DNA from: Zonotrichia leucophrys gambelii | Taxonomy: Eukaryota > Chordata > Aves > Passeriformes > Passerellidae | DNA: 64,000 nt | Reading direction: 5' to 3' | Assembly (NCBI RefSeq): GCF_028769735.1 | Contig: NC_088172.1 | Span: forward strand, 66,984,631 to 67,048,630 | In this document: piece after piece, positions 26,836 through 37,900 of the stretch | Layout: every line of letters starts with the position of its first letter | Position numbering within the stretch: the stretch's first letter is position 1 | Made by a program: the position numbers and the translations under genes | The notes under the pieces: generated by a model | Told to the model about the DNA's origin: nothing | What the model saw: the letters and a program-made list of their open reading frames with translations, nothing else | The model's database searches: none

Positions 26836-28344
26836 AGAGTGACTTTGCATCTACTCAAACACCTTGGTGGAAGTCACGTGTAGGTATCTTGTTATATGAA
26901 GAGATTATATGCTAAAAACACAAGAAAATAACAGTCCTGCAAAATCTAATTCTTTCAGGAATTTATGTTTGGTCTTTTTAGCATGTCCTGACAAACCTCT
27001 GTTTATCCATAAGCAATGACATAGGAAATCTTAAATACCATGTCTAACGATAGAAGTACTCGTGTATAATGATTTCTTGTGGTAGCTTTAATATTTTTTG
27101 TTTGGTTTTTTCTTTTTTTTTGTCTCATGGAGAGATTAGGAAACTAAAAATATTATTTTAGAGCTCCATGTTTACTCAAAATTGTTATAGACTGAAATGT
27201 AAGGGTACTTACTACCACTTTTCTCTTATGCAAGCTTATTGCATCTGCAACAAATTTTGGAAAATGGTTTATAATGAAGCTGAATTGTCAGTTCCTTGCA
27301 CAAACCTTTTTAAATATAAAATGTATCTATTGAAAAAAAAATATTTTTAAGTGGCAGCACATAAAGACATAATGATTTTTGAGAGTTGAGGGATTTTTCA
27401 GCCACCTAAACTTTTCACTGAAAAAGGAAAGTCTTCAATTGAAGCTATAACAAACTTCCAATGATAAATTAAAAATACAGTGATGATTATGCTGGTTATT
27501 GAGCATTAGGTGTGCTTGAAAGCTGAGTAGAGCTTGCACTCAAGCATGCTTTCATTCTCTTAGACTTCCCTGAATTATATTCAGTTGGCTATTAACTTAG
27601 GTTAAAGAGAGATTTTCTTTAATTTGGGATCTAGTAAAACTCAGATCAATGAATAAGACAAAAAAGCATTTGAAAGCATAATCAACCACTATTCTAGTGA
27701 GTGAAAAAAAGAGATAAGCTCATGCTGTTAAATATAACATGTTATTATTAGATATACAGTGAAACCAGCTATATGAAAATTGTTGAACCATGCAGTTATT
27801 AAATAATCTGTAACTGTTTTCCCATATTTGAAATAATTAAAGGTTCTGATTTCTTTATCTGCGCTTTTCTGCATTAGTGGTAATCTTTGATTAGTTGTTT
27901 CTGTGTGTTATGAAATGTTGTAGTTTCTCAAATTAGGTTGCAGTAATTATTGATTTTTGCACTGTTATTTGTGCATTACTCAAGCACATAATATATGCTT
28001 AATGCTGATGCAGAAAACGTGTCCTCTCTGAAGAGCTGACTGCAAAAAGGCCATGATCCTGGGAACACTGAATGATGCAGGTTGCTTTTGGCAGATGAGT
28101 AATTCCTTCCTGACCAAAGTTCTACTTGTTTATATTTCACTCCGTTGAATTAAGTGAAAAAATACCAATGTGTCTTGCTATGAGTCCTAAATGAGAAGTA
28201 AAAAGGCTAAATATTTGCATTATCTTATGTGTACTCTCTTTTCTGTCCACTTAATTTAATCCAAGATTTAAATCTGCATGTGTTTTGGGGGGAGGGGAAG
28301 TGGTGGTGTTTGGTGTTGGTTGGTTTGGTTTGAGGTTTTCTATT

Positions 28345-28400
28345 GTTTGTTTGTTTGTTTGGCTTTTTCTGGATGCACTTCTGGATGCACTACTGGATGT
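28345..28400 (+). repeat. TTTG microsatellite plus 12-bp tandem repeat
   Basis: A TTTG run of about four units is followed by TCTGGATGCACT at 28368-28379 and 28380-28391, then a partial third copy, ACTGGATGT, to 28400. These are simple replication-slippage products. Confidence 0.85.
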
Positions 28401-29251
28401 GGAGATTGAGAGGGATTTGGTTTGGAGGTTTAATTGTTCAAATTTTTCATCAATTAGTGCATTACTTTTACCCCAGTAATTCGCAATATTGAATCCTGCA
28501 AATCTGTGTAATGGTAAGAAATCTTAGGGAATTTTGTGGTGATATTTCAGGAGAAAAAATAGGAGTGCAGTTAAGCCCTCCCCATGGGCAGCTGCTCTGG
28601 AAGGGCACAGATTTGCCCTTCTGCTCCTCCATGCTCCCAGGATCTCCTTTTGCTCAGGTACTGAAACTCATCCTGATCCTCAGGGGTCAGTTCAGAGGAG
28701 CTAAACCAGCAGAAAACGTGTGTACATAGACTGTCTCTGTTCCTTGGACCAACACATTGTAAGCTCCCCAGTAAAAGGCAAGAGAATGTGTTAAGGGAAA
28801 GGAAGAGGGAAGGTGACTGAGCATGGGAGACCCTTTATCAGTAGCATTGGGTCATTTTAGTGTCAAACTGTGCCACTGGAATGATGACAAACTGTAATGA
28901 TCACAACTAAAGCAGCGAATGCCCATCGGTGTAGCAGATGGTGTTCTGTGATGAGGCATGGAGATCTAAGGGGATAATCCAGTATTTAAAATGAACTTGG
29001 TTCTGCTCATAACTACATCACAGACTTACTGAGAGGCCTTGAGCAAGCAGCTTCTCTCCTCATTGTGTGTTTCTCCAATTACAGAGACAATAGTATTGCC
29101 TTCTTATCGACAGCTCCTATTCAGGTGCTTAGCTGTCCTCTGCTAGAGAACATTATGAAAGTAAAACTATAAAGTGCAGAGCTCTAAATATGGAAAATCA
29201 GTAAAATATGCTAATTTTCTGTGCTTCAGTATTGCTTGGAACTACAGGCTT

Positions 29252-29268
29252 AAAAAAAAAAAAAAAAA
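29252..29268 (+). repeat. A17 homopolymer
   Basis: Seventeen A in a row. No CR1 ends here (avian CR1 lacks a poly-A tail), no AATAAA stands close before it, and I see no target-site duplication. It is best called a simple homopolymer and not the tail of a retrocopy. Confidence 0.85.
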
Positions 29269-30283
29269 GAGCTTTTTCTTTTAATTAAAATTAAAGCTTC
29301 ATTACTCCTGAGTACATAAGAGCTCAATATGAAAATATCATTGCTATTCAGAACTACCATAATCTATTGCAAGTCATCTGTGAATCATCTCTAATTAACA
29401 AGGTGCTCTATTACAGGGCTTTCTGAATAATGGCAGGCTATTCTTTGCAACCCTCTAAGCTAAAGCCTATTAGCTTTTCATTATCTAAATTACTTATAAT
29501 ATTCTGAAAAAAAAATGTTTGTGGGGTTTGCCTGATGAAAAACTCCAAAAAGCAAAGTTGCCACTGGAAAATCAGGGCATGAAATTTGTCTCCCAAGTCT
29601 CCAAGAAGGACATGCAGGTTCCCTTACATCCAAGTTCCCAAAGTTGATGTGAAGTTTTTGTGGAATCTTGATGTACAAGCCCTAGACCCACTGTTTATTT
29701 TCAGATGTATCATCAGAAGGTGGGCTTTGGTCACTGAAGGCTTAAGGCAGCTGCATACCCACTGTGACCCATTTGGTAGCTGTCAGATGTACCTATATAT
29801 GTTGTTCTTGTGTTTTCCAAACTATGTTTGCCCAATCCTCATGCTATTGTTCACAGACATTCTCAGAGTTTCTGAAACTTTACAGGAAATTTTGCAAATG
29901 TCTGTTTTGACTGCCATCTCATGCATATTTTTAAGAAATAACATCTTAACCAACTCTGACTCAGAGTGTTCTACTAAGCCACTGGCTTTGAAACTTCCAA
30001 GTTTTGAGAGTGATTTAATAATTGTACATTTATCTGAGAAATATTAGATGGTATTATTTATACTGTAATTGCTTAGCTTCATTCTATTTCAAATAAAAAT
30101 CCCCAGGAAGTATCCAAACAAAACTCAAATCAGGGTTAGGGGAAAATTCAGATTATGCATTAGTGGTTGAGCGGGGGAGTTTTCTCACAGCTATGTTGGA
30201 GTTGTCACCAAAACAAGCACTGCTATGTTCCAAGCTAATAGTATGCTGAAAAGATCTGGTTATTTATCAAGGGAAGAGAATGG

Positions 30284-30785
30284 AATCATAGAATGGTTTG
30301 GGTTGGAAGGCACATTAAAAGTCATTTAGTTCCAGCCCTCTGCCACCTCTAGAGGTGCCACCCACTAGATCAGGTGCCCAGGGACCCATCCAACCTGGCA
30401 TTGGACACTTGTAGGGATGAGGGAACCACAACTCTGGGCAAGCTCTTCCTGTGTCCCATCACCGTCTGAGTACAGAATTTCCTCCTAACATCTAACTAAA
30501 CAGTCCCTCTTTTAATTTAAAAGTGGTTTGCTTTCTCCTATCACTATCTGCTTATGTAAAAAGTCACTCTATATCTATTTTTATCAGCCCTCTTTAGGTA
30601 CTGGAAGGCTGATGTAAGGTGCCCCCAGAGCCTTCTCTTGTCCAGGCTGAACAGCCCTAGCTCTCTCAGCCTTTGGAGGAGAGGTGCTTCAGACCTCTGA
30701 TCCACTTAGTGGCCCTCTTCTGGACTTAGTCCAAGAAGTCCATTTGTTTCTGATGCTGGAGGATCCAGAGAGAGGATCAGAGAGC
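30284..30785 (-). mobile_element. CR1 LINE 3' fragment
   Basis: It begins on the left with AATCATAGAATGGTTTGGGT, the reversed CR1 3' end. It continues through the usual antisense CR1 text: a TCTTGTCCAGGCTGAACAGC-type block near 30640, then CTCTCTCAGCCTTTGGAGGAG. It is truncated at about 30785, upstream of the RT motifs, and keeps only the 3' part of the element. Confidence 0.92.
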
Positions 30786-32679
30786 CTTCTGTCTTATTCC
30801 ATTGAGTACACAACAAGTTTAGAAGTCCCAGTTAGCCAGTCTTCCTTGGTGGTATACTCTAGGTTTCCTGATTATTTTACAGGGCAACAGTGAGCTACAA
30901 TTTTGAAACAGCAGTGGCAAAATTGAAGAAAATCCTAAGGTATTTCTTGTGTTGAAGAGTTACTAATTATTGCTTCTATTGAGGCTCCAATAAAAGCTCT
31001 TCATGACATCTACAAAGAAAAACGTAGACATCATGAAGTCTAGGACAGGACTGTGTATTGGGACACAAGCAAGGAGAGATGGTGGAGTGAGGGGAGGTTA
31101 AAATTTCACTCTCATTTAGTACAGCCAGTCAAAACTGTGGGAAGATATGATTACCCTTTGAAAAAGAATCTGCCTGCAAAGGTGCTAGTATAAGAGCTAA
31201 GTATTTTAGCTGTGGGTGCATCTAAGGTAGGCACTAGAGTGAATAGGAAGATGGTTTTCTAGACAGCCTCCTGAAGAGACCACCAAGTACTGAAAACTTA
31301 AATAACTGTATGATGATTGTGTGATGTTATTAAAACAGCTTCATAGGAGTTTGAGAATGTTGTGTGTTGAGTGGCTGCCTGTGGTTCCACCCGTGTTGCA
31401 TTTGATAGGGATTCTCAAATTCACTGAGCAACGAGCATCAGACACATCCAAGCTGTACAGCTCGGGTCATGCTCTTTGCATTCACACAGGTGTCTCAGAC
31501 CTGCAGCACCCAGCCTGAACTCAGGTTCTGCATATGTGCTGGCATCAATACTGCATACCTACAGAAATTTGTAAGAGGTGCATACTTGTGTGTGCAGTTA
31601 AACGGTTCTGGGAGAACATGTTGTTAGCCACAGGAGACTAAATCAGAGAAGTGCCAGAAAATACTATTCAGAAAATCAATTGAAGTGGAGCCAGTAAACA
31701 CCACTGGAGCTTGCAGTCTTAGTTCTAGGAGTCTCACTACACTCCCAGTGGGCTTCAGCACTAAAGGGGAGCCCAGTCAGTTCTAGTAGGGTTCTTGGCT
31801 TTAAACAGCCCTCTGAATTTCTGCGGTGCAGCTATGGGTTACTCTCTCACCCATTTTGGGATCCTTTTCCTTTTAAAGAATCCAAGAACCTTTAATTGAT
31901 TCAACTTGTTGGAAAGCACATTATCTCAAAGCATAATTCCAACTTTTGCATGTTTTTAGCCAATTCACCTTGGCTAGCTTTATAATAATAATAATAAAAA
32001 TACTTCAGGACATTTTAAAATGTCCTTCCTATACCAGAGCTGTTATTTTAACTTTCACTGTGATTGAAAGGATAGTTTGACATGGCCTGCTCGGTGATTC
32101 CAGCTGTGCCAGGCCAGGCAGCTGCAGATGCCAGCTCTGTGTCAGGGAAGCCAGCAGGCAGTGTTGGCATTAGCCATCCCTGCCAACGGAGGAGGCAGAG
32201 CCGCCGCACAAGCGCACACATTCCTGTTCCCTGTGCTGGAAAAAATATTGAGTAGGCACAGATATTTGTTTAGTGATTCAGATCACTGAACTGAACTGGT
32301 TTAAAATTAGCATTCTGGGCTGGTATTTGGACCAGTTCTCCAGTCTGGTTCCTTCTGTGGCTGAGGGAATACTTGTGCCAATAGAGAGGAAGTAGGAAAT
32401 GATGGCCTGGAGATGGCAGAGTGAGGCCACAAGCGAGGGCTTATGCCACGACTAATGATATTCCTTTAATGAGCCAAGATACTTTTTTCTAAAATACAAC
32501 AAACCTCTACACAGCCTCCAAACCCATGTTTATCTCTTGAGAAGCAGGTGGCTTTAGCTCCACTCCTCCTTCCCATGCAGAACCTGTTTCAATTCCTATT
32601 TCCCAGCATCTCTTACAGCTGCACCCATCATGCAACAGGTTAGCTGGGCCAGGGCTGTTGTATTTCCTTTTTCAGTGAA
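30786..32679. other. Gene-free DNA between CR1 copies
   Basis: It holds a short TAA microsatellite at about 31981 and the 20-bp palindrome at 32007. Nothing else is recognisable. Confidence 0.7.
32007..32026. repeat. 20-bp perfect palindrome
   Basis: AGGACATTTTAAAATGTCCT reads the same on both strands, with no spacer. It follows a short TAA microsatellite (31981-31996). Confidence 0.85.
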
Positions 32680-33540
32680 ATCATAGAATCATTTAGGTTT
32701 GGAAAAGACCTCTAAGATCATTGAGCCTAATCATTAACCTCCTACTGCCAAGTCCAGAATTAAACCATGTCTTAAGTGCCACACTTACACATCTTCTAAA
32801 TACTTTAAGGGATGGTGACTCAACCACATCTCTTGGCAACTTATTCCTGTGCTTGACAACAATTTTTTTTGTGGAAATTTTTCCTAACAGCCAATCTGAA
32901 TCTCCCCTGGCAGAGCGTGAGGCCATTTCCTATTGTCCTATTGCTAGTTGCCTGGGAGAAGAGACCATACAACCTCCTTTCTTCAGGTACTTGTGGAGAG
33001 CAGTGAGGTCTCCCCTGAAGCTCCTTTTCTCCAGGCTGAACATCCCCAGCTCTCTCAGCCAATCCTCCTAACTTGTTCTCCTAACCCTTTTCCAGCTCTG
33101 CTGCCCTTCTTTGGACTCACTGCAGCACCTCAATGTCCTTCCTGCCCAAAACCTGACCACAGGGTTTGAGGTGCAGCCTCACCAGGGCTGAGTACAAAGC
33201 ACTGCCCTCATCCTGCTGGTCACCCTATTCTTGATACAAGCCAGGATGCCCTTGCCCTTCCTGCCCACCTGGGCACAGCTGGCTCATGTCCACCTGGCTG
33301 CCCACCAGCACCCCCAGGTCCTTTTCCACCAGGCAGCTTTCCAACCACTTGTCCCAAAGCCTTTAGCTGTGCAACAGGTCAACACTCCCCCCTGACTTGG
33401 TGTCATTTGATGCACGCAATCCCCTCACCCAGATCATGAATAAAGATATTACACAGGATTAGCCCCAATACTGAGCCACCGGAGATATCACTGGTGACAC
33501 AGCTGGATGTTTCAACTCTCATGTTTCCCCTGTAACACTA
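32680..33540 (-). mobile_element. CR1 LINE fragment of another subfamily
   Basis: The left end, TCATAGAATCATTTAGGTTT, is the variant 3' terminus of a CR1 subfamily different from the copies at 12.9 and 30.3 kb. The antisense body includes a CTCCAGGCTGAACATCCCCA block near 33029-33048, and then the region antisense to the end of RT (CCCAATACTGAGCCACCGG near 33463-33481). The stretch that should carry the FADD box, near 33400, has lost bases. The element is degraded and non-coding. Confidence 0.9.
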
Positions 33541-33738
33541 TGACTCCAGAAGCCAATAGATTTTAAAGCTTTGTGTGTTGAAAGACACACACAGTAATGC
33601 TTCAAAATTCAATCATGCTGCTAAAAGAATTTCTTTCCATCTATTACCATTGTAAGTGTTACTACATAACAGGTACAGCCCCTTGAATTACTCTTTCTGA
33701 TTTGTTCTGTCTCGTATTTCTTCTTGCATGTTTTTGGG

Positions 33739-33796
33739 TCTTCTGAAGTCCATGTCTCTGGACTTCAGAAGATTTAGGCACAAAATAGTGCCTAAA
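33739..33796. repeat. Two adjacent perfect hairpins
   Basis: Hairpin 1: TCTTCTGAAGTCCA (33739-33752), 6-base loop, exact reverse complement (33759-33772). Hairpin 2 starts at the next base: TTTAGGCAC (33773-33781), 6-base loop, GTGCCTAAA (33788-33796). Both loops are six bases long and the two stems abut without a gap. They begin about 200 bases past the CR1 at 33540. Confidence 0.9.
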
Positions 33797-36700
33797 AATC
33801 AAGTATCGGGAAGTAATCCTCTTTTGAAGCTCAAGTTTCGCTTTTTATTTTTTTTGAAATTGTTATTTTTATTATTTAAACTTTCTCGAGTTAAGAGGAG
33901 TGAATCATACATTTGAAGAGAAGATATGGGGAGTAAGAAGTAAGAACAGATGAGGAGAGGACTCTGGAATCAAGGGAGCAACTAAATATGTAAATATTAA
34001 GAACATAAAAAAATAACAGTGGAAAAAAAAAAATAAAACATTTTTCAGTCCCCAAGGCATACAATAGCAGGGTTCTGCTGTGCCTTTTTGAAATGCTCCT
34101 TGATGTCCTTGCTTGAAGTTCCTAAGCAGCCCAGCTAGACCAAGATGCCCTTGAAAAGCTTTTAGGAAGCTGTACAAATTCTCTTTTTTCTGTTAGGATG
34201 GGAGGAAGAACCTTATTACAAGTTTGTGTAGTAGTTACATTATTTGTTCCTCCTATCTGACATATACATCTGTTTTCTCTTTTGGGAGTTGAAGCAAAAG
34301 AACAATCTCAGTCTCCTAATTGGTAGCTGTTCTGCCCTACATCACAGTAAGGTTTCAAGTGTTTCAGGTGTTAAAGGAAGCATCAGAAATATGAAATCAG
34401 ATCCCAGTATCATATTAAGGCAAAGGTGTCCCATTCCAGTGGATGTATATCATGTGAATCATACAGTATACACTGCAAACTTTATGTATTTGGTATGACT
34501 GCCTTGTGACACTAACAGAAGTTTATGGTTCAAAGGAAAGTGGTTCTTACAGGATTTTTGACTGGTTAAAGAAAAAATATTGGAGTCAAACATCAGCATT
34601 GCTAGTGAAATTACGAATTCAATATTTTTGTTGTATGTCTAAAGATGTTTCATTTTCTTTGAAGAAGGTCAGTGTATTTAGGCAGACAATATCACTTGGG
34701 AAGTGTTTTATATCATCTTGGCCACAACTGTATGTCTTCCCTGTATATTGAAGCATATGAATAAAGTATTTGAACCTTTATCAAGTAACATGGCTTACTT
34801 TAAGATATAATTAATTGCACACTTTAATCTCTAGTTGATGAAAAACAGATAAAACTGCCATTTTTGTGTTGTGCATGTGGAGAGTTAGATTCTTGCTTTG
34901 TTTGTGTTCTGCATAGTGTTGCTTATTTCTCTGTATATCTCAAAGTTCTTTCAGGATTTGAAAAGATATATGAAATTCACAGCAAGATGTCAAAGGATCA
35001 AATTGACTTAATATGATGAGCGGCCTTTTTTATTTTTTTTTTTGTCCATTAGGTTAATCAAGAATTTGGATGTTGAATATTCCACATGTGCTCTTTATAA
35101 CAAATTTTGCACACTTGTTAGATGGGTAGGAAGACATATACAAGATGTTGCAATTTCTTGCAGATATTTGATGACGCATCAGCAAGGCAGACTCCCTTCC
35201 AGTGTGGGCAGGCTCAGTTATGCAGGAAGAACCTCATGCACTTCCTGGTGACTTTGGTGACAGAAGTGACACTACACTTAAGAGATAGGTCATACTTTAT
35301 GTATCTGAAATGAAATAAGGAAAAAGTTATCTAACATACTAAATAAATCCAAATAGTAGTGCAGTCTTATGACAACAATCAGTCCTAAACTGAGACATTT
35401 TATGGTGTCTTTCTTTCCTTTACTTGTCAGCAGTAATATAGGACCTTGGGCTATATTGTTCTCAGTGAATTAAGAAATCATTATGTGTCTTGGTGAACAG
35501 CAATGGAACCTAAGTAACTTTTTGAGGGGTAAAATAATACTGTATTTTTTCCAGTTTCACACTTCCTGTGTTGCTGTATTAGACACAGAATTTAGACTTT
35601 TTTTTTTTCCTGACAGTTTCTTCAGCTTCTGTTTCAAAAACTGACAGGGATAGATGTGCCTGTAATCTGGAGTTAAGTACTGTCACTGCATTAATTTAAA
35701 GCGATTCTTCAAAATTTTTCTAAAAAGCCATAGAAGACCAACAAGAAGGAAATTAATGCTGAAGATTTCAAGAGTGATTAATGATTTTTTAATTTACAAA
35801 TCTCATTTTTGTTGTGTCTAGAGTGCTGTAGGTATTCATACAACCTTAAACCCAATTTCCAGTGTGTTAGGTTTGTAATATATTTTGAAAATATTCTATG
35901 TGTCATTTGTCCTGCTAGGTATAATGCCTACCCAGGTAAATTTGCATGTCCCATTGGTTTATTCTTTGACATTACTCACAGTTAATCTCTTTCTGTAAAT
36001 AAATCTAGCAAATGTGTGACAGCCTTCAACTAAAATTTCAGCTGTGAAACCCATAATATCAATCATTGTGTTTTCTCTGAAAGAGCTGTCATGCAGTGGC
36101 TGAATATTCCAGCCCCATTTTATGGGAGGAGATTTGAAGCAGAGTTTTTTTCTCTGAGTTGCAGTTCAGGTGCAAACCTTTATGATCCTGAGTTTACATA
36201 CCAACTTGTCAGAGTGCAGTCTGTCTCCTTCCTAGCTGAAAATACCAGGAGGTATTTTCTTCACTGGGGACAGGAGATGCCAGTTGGGAAGAATAAGAGG
36301 AAAACGGTGCAACCCCTGTAGGATAAAGGATCCAGGATGTGGCTGGATTTTGTACAAGCCCTGGAGCTAGGCATAGCTAGAGAGTTTAAGGTACAAGTAG
36401 TTTCAGATATAAAAGAATGGCATTAATTCAGGTCACTCAGTTCAAGTAAATATGATGCTTTTATATATCTTGTTAACCTTTGCACCTTACATGTGTGATT
36501 TTATGAAATAATTAAAGGGAAAAAATGTACCTAAAATTGGTACTTTGCTGAATAAAATTTGCAAGCCCCATTATACACTTTTCTGTTTCTCAGAGTTTCA
36601 ATGGCAAACAGTGGTCTGGTTTTTCTGCTCACTTTAGTGTCAGCTTGCTCTGCCAATGATTATTAGAAGAAGAAATGGGTGCTCCAGTAAATGTTCCATG

Positions 36701-37138
36701 CACTATTTGTCCTGTTAGGTGTAGGATATCTTTCAGAACCTGTTAAGGGAAAATTGCCTATTGGCAGATTTTTAACAAATGCCTGTCTTTTTAATATTGT
36801 TCACAGCTAGTCTGAATAAACAGTAAACATATGCTGTGCATAATGAAGTTCTTCCATCCAATTTTCTATTGTATAACGTTGGCTCAAAGTGATATTCATA
36901 AATATTCATGCGATAAGACCGTTCATACTTCAGTTATTATCCTTCCTTCCAGAAAACTTCCAGTCCTTTATAGGAGAAAAGTGTGACTGTCTGATTGTCC
37001 AAAGAAAAGAAAGCAGAATTGTATCTTCAGCAATCTCCTTCATGTTGGAGTAGAAGCTTGTGTAACATGAAGGAAATTAGATTTTTGGGTTCTTTGTCTT
37101 ACATTTCTATCTAAGCCACCAAAATCCAGCAAGACCAG

Positions 37139-37157
37139 TATATATATATATATATAT
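37139..37157. repeat. TA dinucleotide microsatellite
   Basis: Nine and a half TA units in a row, in unannotated AT-rich DNA. Confidence 0.95.
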
Positions 37158-37667
37158 CAGCCAAGAAAGTAAAATGCTCAGGGACACTGCTAAAAAGCAA
37201 AAAAAAAGAGAATTGAGGCTGATCCTCTTCCATGCAGATTGCTAGATGTTGCAATCTCCATCCTAAAAGCAGCCCACAGCTGAGTGACGTGTGTGTGGCC
37301 AGTGAAGCTGCCGCACGTTCCCCTGAGTCTGAGAGCAGCAAAGCACATATGGGGGCAGTCAATACAGCAGCTGTGACACCTGCCAATCCGATGCTCCAGC
37401 ACTAACACAAGATGCTTTTGTGACAGTTAAAATGTCTGTCCTCTGGTGAAAACTCAATCAAATATTGTTTTCTTATTTCTGGAGCTATTGTTTCTGAAGC
37501 ACTCGTGGGTCTCCCTGCACCAATAAGAACAAGCCACATGTTCTCATAGTGTAGCTCATTTGGTACTCTGAAAGTAACACTATAACCATGTGACTGGTGG
37601 GTGCTTAGGAAGGATTGAGGAAGGTCTTTGGGCAACTGAACCAAGGAGACCTCAATGGTAGAAAGCT

Positions 37668-37900
37668 CTCTCAGGGGAGATTTAGCTTGCACATTAGGAA
37701 AAGATTTGTCACCCAGAGGGTGTTTGGGCACTGGAACAGCTCCCCTGGGAAAGGGTCCCAGCACCAGCCTGACAGAGTACAATAAGTGTTTGGACAATGT
37801 TCTCAGGCACAGGGTGGAATTCTTGGGGCTGTCATATGCGAGGCCAGGGATTGGATTCAATAAACTTTGTGGGTCCCTTCCAACTCAAGATATATGATTG
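37668..37900 (+). mobile_element. CR1 LINE 3' end, sense
   Basis: This is a sense-oriented CR1 3' fragment. It shows ATTAGGAAAAGATTTGTCAC, GGGCACTGGAACAGCTCCCC and GGGTCCCTTCCAACTCAAGA, which follow the CR1 3' region in order, and it ends at GATATATGATTG. The frame antisense to it (37402-37860) is therefore repeat-derived and not a gene. Confidence 0.9.

Larger units (their letters stand above)
20509..30283. other. Gene-free DNA with one coding-like frame
   Basis: It holds a locally GC-richer patch at about 20690-20880 with overlapping chance frames on both strands, the minus-strand frame at 21.8-22.1 kb, the nested stem-loop at 26783 and simple repeats at 28.3 and 29.25 kb. The 153-codon + frame at 29586-30047 has no recognisable domain. 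Confidence 0.65.
33541..37667. other. Gene-free DNA
   Basis: It contains the twin hairpins at 33739-33796 and the TA microsatellite at 37139. No coding region or RNA gene is seen. Confidence 0.7.

Noticed and set aside
29252..29268. A17 run as the tail of a processed pseudogene
   Set aside because: The sequence before it shows no gene, no AATAAA at the right distance and no flanking target-site duplication.
29586..30047. 153-codon + frame as a gene
   Set aside because: It has no recognisable domain, a composition typical of translated AT-rich DNA and no promoter or splice context; one frame of this length is near what chance gives in 64 kb.
37402..37860. 152-codon minus frame
   Set aside because: Most of it is the antisense of the CR1 fragment at 37668-37900.
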